Positions 59,205-64,000 of a stretch of DNA of 64,000 nucleotides are shown one piece after another. The notes under the pieces are model-generated. The model had not been told where the DNA came from, made no database searches, and was given only the letters and a program-made list of their open reading frames with translations. Source of the stretch: VGJW01 sp035285595 (GTDB taxonomy: Bacteria; Cyanobacteriota; Sericytochromatia; S15B-MN24; VGJW01). The position numbers were made by a program, and so were the translations under genes. Numbering within the stretch: position 1 is the stretch's first letter; each line of letters starts with the position of its first letter. The DNA is taken from assembly GCA_035285595.1 (NCBI GenBank), contig JAYKGV010000042.1:5639-69638 (forward strand). The letters run 5' to 3'.

Positions 59205-61433
59205 TCACCCGAGATCGTCGACGTCCTCCGCCAAGGGATCGAGATCCTCCCTTTGCGCATAGACCGCAGGCTGGACCAGGACTGGACGGCAGGTCGCCAG
59301 CCAGCTTTCGAGGCCGGCCACATCCACCAGCGCCTCCGCACGAACCTCCTCGGCCAACTCCCTGGGCAGGAAGGGCTCGAAACGCGCACCAGGCAAAGGA
59401 CCGAGCGCCTGCAGCACGGCGGACTTCTCGGATGACGTCAACCCACGCTCGGCCCAGTCGGCCACCACAGCCGTGACGTCCTCGGCTGAAAGCCTTACCC
59501 CACGACGCCCCGAACGCAACGTCACACGATCCCAACGCACCCTCGCCTTGGCCCCCATCGCATCGGCCAAGGCCAAGCCCAGGACGCGGTTACGGCGGTC
59601 TCCGGCCATCGTCCGCAACTCGACGAAGCCTCGCGCCTTCCATATGGGAAAGGCACCGGACCGCAAGCCTCGCAAGGAAGCTTCCGCACGCAGCTCTGCC
59701 AGCAAGCCGCGCTCGGGTGCATCCAGCCACTCCGGCATCTCGGCCTCGGTCAGCAAGCGCCGCATCTCTTCGGCCACCGCTCCAGCCATCGCGACCGTAC
59801 CGGCCTGACGCCACCGGGGAGCCCTGCCCCCTGCCCCCGAAGCTTCGCCTTCGACCAGGACCCTACGACGACGTTCATCCACCCGCACGGCCCGCCACGC
59901 CTTGCCAGCCAGCACGAAGCCGCCCTCTGCCGCGGCCTTGCGCAGGAACGAGGCATCCATGGCTCCGATGACTCGCCCCCCTGCCATCACTTGCCACTGC
60001 TCTTCGCCCTCGGCAAAGACCGAACACAAACTGCTGTAGTGAGCTTGGCCGAAACGCTGCTCCGCCTCGAATCCAAGCTGAACCTGATGCCGTACCCGCT
60101 CGATCAGGCCTTGGAGCGCCAGGTGCTCCAACAAGGCTTCGAACTCCTGCTCACGGACCCCCCGGAAGGCCACGCATCGGACCAGCTCCCGGTAGAGTTC
60201 GGCGACGGGCAGACGTCGCGCCGCAAGGACCCGCACGAGGATCTGGTGCACCAACACGGGCCAGGCGCGCTCCGGCAAGGCCACGGGCTCGACCCATCGC
60301 CGCAGAGCCAGCGAGGTCAAGGCCAGAGCCCTAAGGAAAGATTCGCGATCGTCGGTCAGAACCACCATCAGGCCGGGAGTCCCGCGTCGCCCCGCCCGTC
60401 CCATCCGCTGCAGGTAGGACGCCACGCTGACCGGAGCATCCAGTTGCAGCACGGCTTCGACATCACCCACGTCCACACCCATTTCCATGGTGCTCGTGCA
60501 CACGAGACAACTCTCGGGCGCCCGCACGACCTCACGTTCGACCTCTTCCCGAAGCCCCCTGTCCACGCTGGCATGGTGGATGACGGCCGGAATCCCTTCC
60601 GCCACGAGTGCGGGCACCAGCGCCTCGGCGAGGCGGCGTGCGTCCGTGAAGAACATCGCCTTGCGCCCCTTCAGGTGCGGGACCGCCGCCGCGGCTACGG
60701 TCGCCACATCCGCATCTTCCAGATGCCTCAACAGAAAGCGCCGCTGGATACCCGATCGCGGCGGGTTGACCACCGTCCGCTCGCCGGCATCCGACCCGCA
60801 GAGCCAATCGAGGAAGGCCTCGGGATTGCCGAGCGTGGCCGAAAGCGCGATGCGTTGGACGGGGTGCATGCTTGCGGCGGCGACGCGTTCGAGCAAGGCC
60901 GCCAGATGCACACCACGGTCCGTCCCGGCGAATGCGTGGGCCTCATCGATCACCACGGCCCGGACCTGCGCGAAGACCCCCGACCTCCCCCCCATGAAGA
61001 GCGCCTCGAGACTTTCGGGCGTGGTCAGCAGGATGTCGGCCGGCTCGCGCACGAAACCGGCGCGCTGTCCGGCGGCGACATCACCGTGCCAGCGAAAGAC
61101 CGTCCGGTCCGCCATGGCGGCATACCGGGCCAGCCGGGGCTCCACGTTGTTGATGAGCGCCTTGAGCGGAGACACATACACGACCGACAGGGGAACGGCC
61201 GACAGCTCCAGCAGTCGGGAAAGCAGGGGAAAGAAGGCCGCTTCGGTCTTGCCCCCGGCCGTGGGGGCGATGACCAGCGTATGCTGCCCCGACACGATCG
61301 GGGGCACCGCCAGCTTCTGAGCCGGCCGCAGGTCCGGCCAACCCAGCCGATCGGCGATCCGCCGCCGCATTTGCGGATGCAGCAGATCCGTCTCCCGGCC
61401 GGGTAACTCCGGCGGGCCGGATTCAGAAATCAA
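59205..61433 (-). CDS. DEAD/DEAH helicase, Lhr/BrxHI-like
   Basis: 742 residues. Superfamily 2 core: Walker A APTAGGKT at 56-63, TTPES (Ib), DEAH at 162-165, SAT in RIALSATLGNPEAF, and the QRMGRAGRRG motif VI. A long C-terminal part (about 420-742) has winged-helix and Lhr-specific-like segments. BREX type 2 systems carry such a helicase (BrxHI) next to BrxD; here its start overlaps the BrxD gene end by 11 nt. It should unwind or translocate on nucleic acid. Confidence 0.88.
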   Translation of the reverse strand: MISESGPPELPGRETDLLHPQMRRRIADRLGWPDLRPAQKLAVPPIVSGQHTLVIAPTAGGKTEAAFFPLLSRLLELSAVPLSVVYVSPLKALINNVEPRLARYAAMADRTVFRWHGDVAAGQRAGFVREPADILLTTPESLEALFMGGRSGVFAQVRAVVIDEAHAFAGTDRGVHLAALLERVAAASMHPVQRIALSATLGNPEAFLDWLCGSDAGERTVVNPPRSGIQRRFLLRHLEDADVATVAAAAVPHLKGRKAMFFTDARRLAEALVPALVAEGIPAVIHHASVDRGLREEVEREVVRAPESCLVCTSTMEMGVDVGDVEAVLQLDAPVSVASYLQRMGRAGRRGTPGLMVVLTDDRESFLRALALTSLALRRWVEPVALPERAWPVLVHQILVRVLAARRLPVAELYRELVRCVAFRGVREQEFEALLEHLALQGLIERVRHQVQLGFEAEQRFGQAHYSSLCSVFAEGEEQWQVMAGGRVIGAMDASFLRKAAAEGGFVLAGKAWRAVRVDERRRRVLVEGEASGAGGRAPRWRQAGTVAMAGAVAEEMRRLLTEAEMPEWLDAPERGLLAELRAEASLRGLRSGAFPIWKARGFVELRTMAGDRRNRVLGLALADAMGAKARVRWDRVTLRSGRRGVRLSAEDVTAVVADWAERGLTSSEKSAVLQALGPLPGARFEPFLPRELAEEVRAEALVDVAGLESWLATCRPVLVQPAVYAQREDLDPLAEDVDDLG

Positions 61434-62787
61434 GCAGGTGGGCCTCCTGCTCCTCGACGGCCTGGATGGCGGCCACGGTCTTGTCTGTAGGAGCGAAGTC
61501 TCGGCGAGGGTCGTAAGCGGTATCCTGCTCGCACAGATCCAGAAGATCGACGAGGGTCTTCAGGAAGCCCCGAGGAAACGTCGGCGCTGCCTTGCCGAAA
61601 CGCGTGGACAGATGGTCGGCGAAATCTCCCAGAAACACGTCGTCGAGCCGATGCTGCGGTTCCCACGCATAGGCCCGGCCGTGAAGATCACGAACCTTGA
61701 TCGAGACCTCGACCAACCGCTCCTTCGAGAATCCGTCGAGGCGCAGGATGGCTCCGCGGACCTCCTGCACGGAGCCGTCGACGATGCCGGGATGGCGAGG
61801 GCGAATCCGATCATGCAGGGCCTGATAGCTGGGGATGCCCTTTTGCTCGTCGGCGAACAAATCTTCGGTCCCGGCGAAAAGCGCATAGACATGAGGCAAA
61901 TCACCCATGGCCGAGCGATCGAGAAACATCTTGACGTTCTCGTAGGCGGCCTGGCGCAGGTCGGCCCGGTTAAGCCCCCGGACCAACTCCGTCTCGTCGA
62001 AGATGATGACGAGACCCTTGTATCCCATCGACAACAACAAACCGTTCATGGCGCGCAGGAAGGCGAAGGCATTGGCCCGTCCCACGCCGCCTTTCACATG
62101 CAGACGGCTCTTGAGTTCCTGAGGGATATTCTGCTCGCCCTTGAGCCAGCCGAGGGCCGCATCGGCCGTCACCCCATCCTCGCGCTGCACGGCAGCATAA
62201 TAGCCACGGAAAGCGTTGGCAAAGCTGCTGTCGAACACGCTGACCTGCGCCAACGCTTTCTGGATCCTGCGCTCGACGTGACCCGCGATGGCCACCCGAT
62301 CCTCATCCTTCAGGGGATCCAGACCATGCTCGGTCTGTACCTCGTCTTCAAGACCATAGAGCCACTGCTGCACGAGCGTGTCGAAGGCCGGGGTGCCCGG
62401 GAGTTCGCGCGTGCGCATCCCGGCCATGATCTGCTGATAGACCGTCTCGAGCTTGTGCAGGGCCACATTGCGCCCCAGATCCACGACCGACACGACCATG
62501 CCCTGAGCCCACGCGGCCTCGCGCACCATGCTGCAGAGAAAGGTCTTGCCTGAACCGTAGTCCCCCGAGAGGAACTTCACCCCGGCGCCTCCCTGCGCGA
62601 CGTATTCGAGATCACGACGCAACTGTTCCATCTCGCGCCTGCGCCCCACCACGATGCGATCCACGCCCCGCTGGGGAACGAGGCCGAGCTTCAAGGCCCG
62701 CATGATCCCCTCGGACAGGAAGCGCTCCTCACGGGTGGGAACGGCATGATCGGCCAAGGTGGCCTGCGGACTGACGTCGACTTGCAT
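61423..62787 (-). CDS. BrxD-type ATP-binding protein (DUF2791)
   Basis: 454 residues from the ATG at 62787 (the open frame begins upstream, in the TPR gene). Walker A GDYGSGKT at 75-82 lies after a REMEQLRRDLEYVAQGG helix; VIIFDETE around 275 is a Walker B-like strand, and a YALFAGTEDLF sensor-like strand follows. The family matches the BREX ATPase BrxD (DUF2791), which partners BrxHI in type 2 BREX. ATG and the previous stop share a base. No pglX, pglZ or brxC occurs in the window, so the role outside BREX is open. Confidence 0.88.
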   Translation of the reverse strand: MQVDVSPQATLADHAVPTREERFLSEGIMRALKLGLVPQRGVDRIVVGRRREMEQLRRDLEYVAQGGAGVKFLSGDYGSGKTFLCSMVREAAWAQGMVVSVVDLGRNVALHKLETVYQQIMAGMRTRELPGTPAFDTLVQQWLYGLEDEVQTEHGLDPLKDEDRVAIAGHVERRIQKALAQVSVFDSSFANAFRGYYAAVQREDGVTADAALGWLKGEQNIPQELKSRLHVKGGVGRANAFAFLRAMNGLLLSMGYKGLVIIFDETELVRGLNRADLRQAAYENVKMFLDRSAMGDLPHVYALFAGTEDLFADEQKGIPSYQALHDRIRPRHPGIVDGSVQEVRGAILRLDGFSKERLVEVSIKVRDLHGRAYAWEPQHRLDDVFLGDFADHLSTRFGKAAPTFPRGFLKTLVDLLDLCEQDTAYDPRRDFAPTDKTVAAIQAVEEQEAHLLDF

Positions 62788-63125
62788 CAGACATTCTCCT
62801 GCAGCTTGATGAGCACGAAAGGCTCGCTTTGGCCGAAACGATCGGCGAGACGGACGAATTTGCGGGCATCGCGCCCCTTGCGGGCTTCCCAGTCGAGTTG
62901 ATGGAACAGCCTCCCGAAGGCTTCCTCGGGCTCGGCGGGACGACAACTCCATCCGGCCGCGCGCGCCACAGCGGGTACGACCCTGAGCAGCGCACGGATT
63001 TCGATGAATTCGTCTTCCGGGCGAAGGGCTGCGCAAAGCACCCTCGCCGCACGGAAACACGCCAGCCAAGCCCTGTCGGACAAGCCCGCGCCTGAAGGTG
63101 CTGCGAAAGCTGAGGCCCCCGTCAC
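62787..63125 (-). CDS. Small protein in BrxD operon
   Basis: 112 residues from a GTG overlapping the TPR-protein stop by GTGA; its stop overlaps the BrxD start. Arg/Ala-rich helices, including FRAARVLCAALRPEDEFIEIRALLRV and DARKFVRLADRFGQ, no recognised domain. The tight coupling on both sides says it belongs to the system, perhaps as an adaptor between the TPR protein and the ATPase. Confidence 0.65.
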   Translation of the reverse strand: MTGASAFAAPSGAGLSDRAWLACFRAARVLCAALRPEDEFIEIRALLRVVPAVARAAGWSCRPAEPEEAFGRLFHQLDWEARKGRDARKFVRLADRFGQSEPFVLIKLQENV

Positions 63126-63970
63126 GGCTGTTCCTCCAAATCGAGAAGCGACCAGGAGAGTGCATAGGTGCCGTCCCGCTCACCGATAAATGAGGCCTGC
63201 CCAAAGGTGAGCGCCCGTGCGGTCTCCGCGATGACCGCACGAATCATCCCGGCCGGCAACGAGGCCGAACGCAATGCTGCCAGCAAATCCGCCTCGGTCG
63301 CGGGCCCCTCCAGCAGACGGGACAGGACCACCTTGCCTCGAGGATTCAATCGCGCCAGCAGCCGTCGAGCCAGTTCCTCGCGACCGGGCGGGCGCAGCCG
63401 GGCGAGAGCCCGGGCGGCAAGCGGGTGCTCGGGCAACTCGGCCAGGATACCCTCGAAAATCCTGCGTGCCTCGGCTTGACGCCCGGCCATGGCAAGGGCC
63501 ATTGCATAGCCCTCGCGCCATCGTATCGGCCCCCGATCGGCATCCGCCTCGGAGAAGGCCGCGAGTGCCTCGGCGTGACGTCCCAGTGACACCAGCAGCA
63601 AGCCCAGCTCGGCCTGGGCCCTGGCCGGTTCGGCATCGAAGGCCATGCCGACGCGAATCAGGTCGACGGCGGCTTCGGCACGCCCCAGAGCCGCCATGGC
63701 ACTCGCCTGCAGGTAGTACACCGCGGCCTCGTGGACGCCAACAGCCAACATGTCTGCGGCCAACACCTCAGCGGTCGCGGCATGCCCTTCCGCGAGCACG
63801 CCGCGAATGAGGGCGACCGCGCGGGAAGGAAGGCCAGCGGTACAAAGGACCCGGGTCAGGGGAAGCAGGCGCTCCGCCTGTCCACCCGAGGCCCTGAGCA
63901 AGACGGGCAAGGCCTCGTCGTAGCGGCCCTCCCGCAAGGCCTGCGCAGCCTCGGTCCAAGGGGTGATCAT
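63122..63970 (-). CDS. TPR-repeat protein heading the BrxD operon
   Basis: 282 residues from the ATG at 63970; an in-frame stop 7 bases upstream fixes it. Residues 1-205 are tetratricopeptide-like helices (EAAQALREGRYDEALPVLLRAS..., GRAEAAVDLIRVGMAFDAEPARAQAELGLLLVSLGRHAEALAAF), and the last 70 residues look like a small winged helix (GKVVLSRLLEGPATEADLLAAL). It is the first gene of the BrxD/helicase operon; a role as regulator or sensor is inferred. Confidence 0.8.
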   Translation of the reverse strand: MITPWTEAAQALREGRYDEALPVLLRASGGQAERLLPLTRVLCTAGLPSRAVALIRGVLAEGHAATAEVLAADMLAVGVHEAAVYYLQASAMAALGRAEAAVDLIRVGMAFDAEPARAQAELGLLLVSLGRHAEALAAFSEADADRGPIRWREGYAMALAMAGRQAEARRIFEGILAELPEHPLAARALARLRPPGREELARRLLARLNPRGKVVLSRLLEGPATEADLLAALRSASLPAGMIRAVIAETARALTFGQASFIGERDGTYALSWSLLDLEEQP

Positions 63971-64000
63971 GAGCTTCTATCGTGACCGAACAGGCGTTCC

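Noticed and set aside
59991..61406. A 471-residue plus-strand open frame
   Set aside because: Antisense to the helicase; His/Arg/Gln-rich shadow composition and no motif.
61438..62553. A 371-residue plus-strand open frame opposite brxD
   Set aside because: Antisense shadow of the BrxD gene, whose Walker motif and operon overlaps are clear.
59205..63970. Complete BREX locus
   Set aside because: Only the BrxD-type ATPase and BrxHI-type helicase are present; no PglX, PglZ or BrxC-type gene is visible in the window.
1..64000. CRISPR arrays, insertion sequences and rRNA genes
   Set aside because: No regularly spaced repeats, transposase frames with terminal inverted repeats or rRNA sequence could be found by eye on either strand.

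Overview
The window is GC-rich, densely packed DNA from a flagellum- or injectisome-bearing diderm bacterium. The outer membrane is implied by a TonB-dependent receptor, a TraF/PorV-like barrel, many lipobox-type lipoproteins, TatC and a periplasmic AMIN/Amidase_3-type hydrolase. Alongside these sits a Firmicute-like RNase Y - YmdB - SpoVS gene order. That mix suggests an uncultured diderm Terrabacterial lineage, for example a non-photosynthetic relative of Cyanobacteria. This is inference; no rRNA gene is present to settle it. Most neighbouring same-strand genes are joined by GTGA/ATGA stop-start overlaps, which point to coupled operons and helped fix many start codons.

Layout. 0-2.8 kb (minus): an unknown gene, dCTP deaminase and an M16 peptidase that runs off the left edge. 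2.8-8.5 kb: a lipoprotein/outer-membrane-barrel pair convergent with an amidase. 8.6-14.3 kb: a tandem cyclic-nucleotide-binding protein, a zinc ribbon, rsmG with a LolA-like lipoprotein, tRNA-Val, and a striking protein with six MshEN half-motifs, a membrane segment and a C39-like peptidase domain, coupled to a propeller protein. 14.3-20.3 kb (plus): thiL, rny-ymdB-spoVS, hpf, a PilZ protein and tatC. 20.3-24.1 kb (minus): a roadblock protein, a degenerate MglA-like GTPase, a GAF-GGDEF diguanylate cyclase and an unknown protein. 24.2-27.8 kb: the PPDK regulatory protein and PPDK. 27.9-35.4 kb: a TPR protein, FlhB/SctU, a Xer recombinase, an AAA+ ATPase, a WYL regulator, an alpha/beta hydrolase and tRNA-Leu.

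35.5-47.2 kb: msrA, an LmeA-like unknown, a cytochrome c lipoprotein, a 2OG-Fe(II) oxygenase, two lipoproteins, an RnfD-like/DUF2330/SelO operon, and a FAH-family hydrolase with a coupled unknown. 47.4-54.5 kb (plus): an unknown protein whose only cysteines form a Cys-Glu-Cys motif, a B12-binding radical SAM enzyme, a leaderless YD-repeat protein, then a cobalamin riboswitch controlling a BtuB-like receptor and a BtuG-like propeller lipoprotein. B12 capture therefore lies next to a probable B12-dependent enzyme. 54.5-58.7 kb: a leaderless EF-hand protein, a nitroreductase, an aldo/keto reductase and a leaderless M48 protease. 58.8-64 kb: hemJ, then a four-gene operon (TPR protein, small protein, BrxD-type ATPase, BrxHI/Lhr-like helicase) that looks like a BREX-derived mini-system without pglX or pglZ in view.

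The strongest candidates for undescribed biology are the MshEN-C39 protein, the radical SAM/Cys-Glu-Cys/YD-repeat cassette with its B12 import neighbours, and the stand-alone BrxD-helicase operon. A second theme is c-di-GMP: a GGDEF cyclase with an I-site, a PilZ receptor and three predicted MshEN domains lie within about 12 kb.
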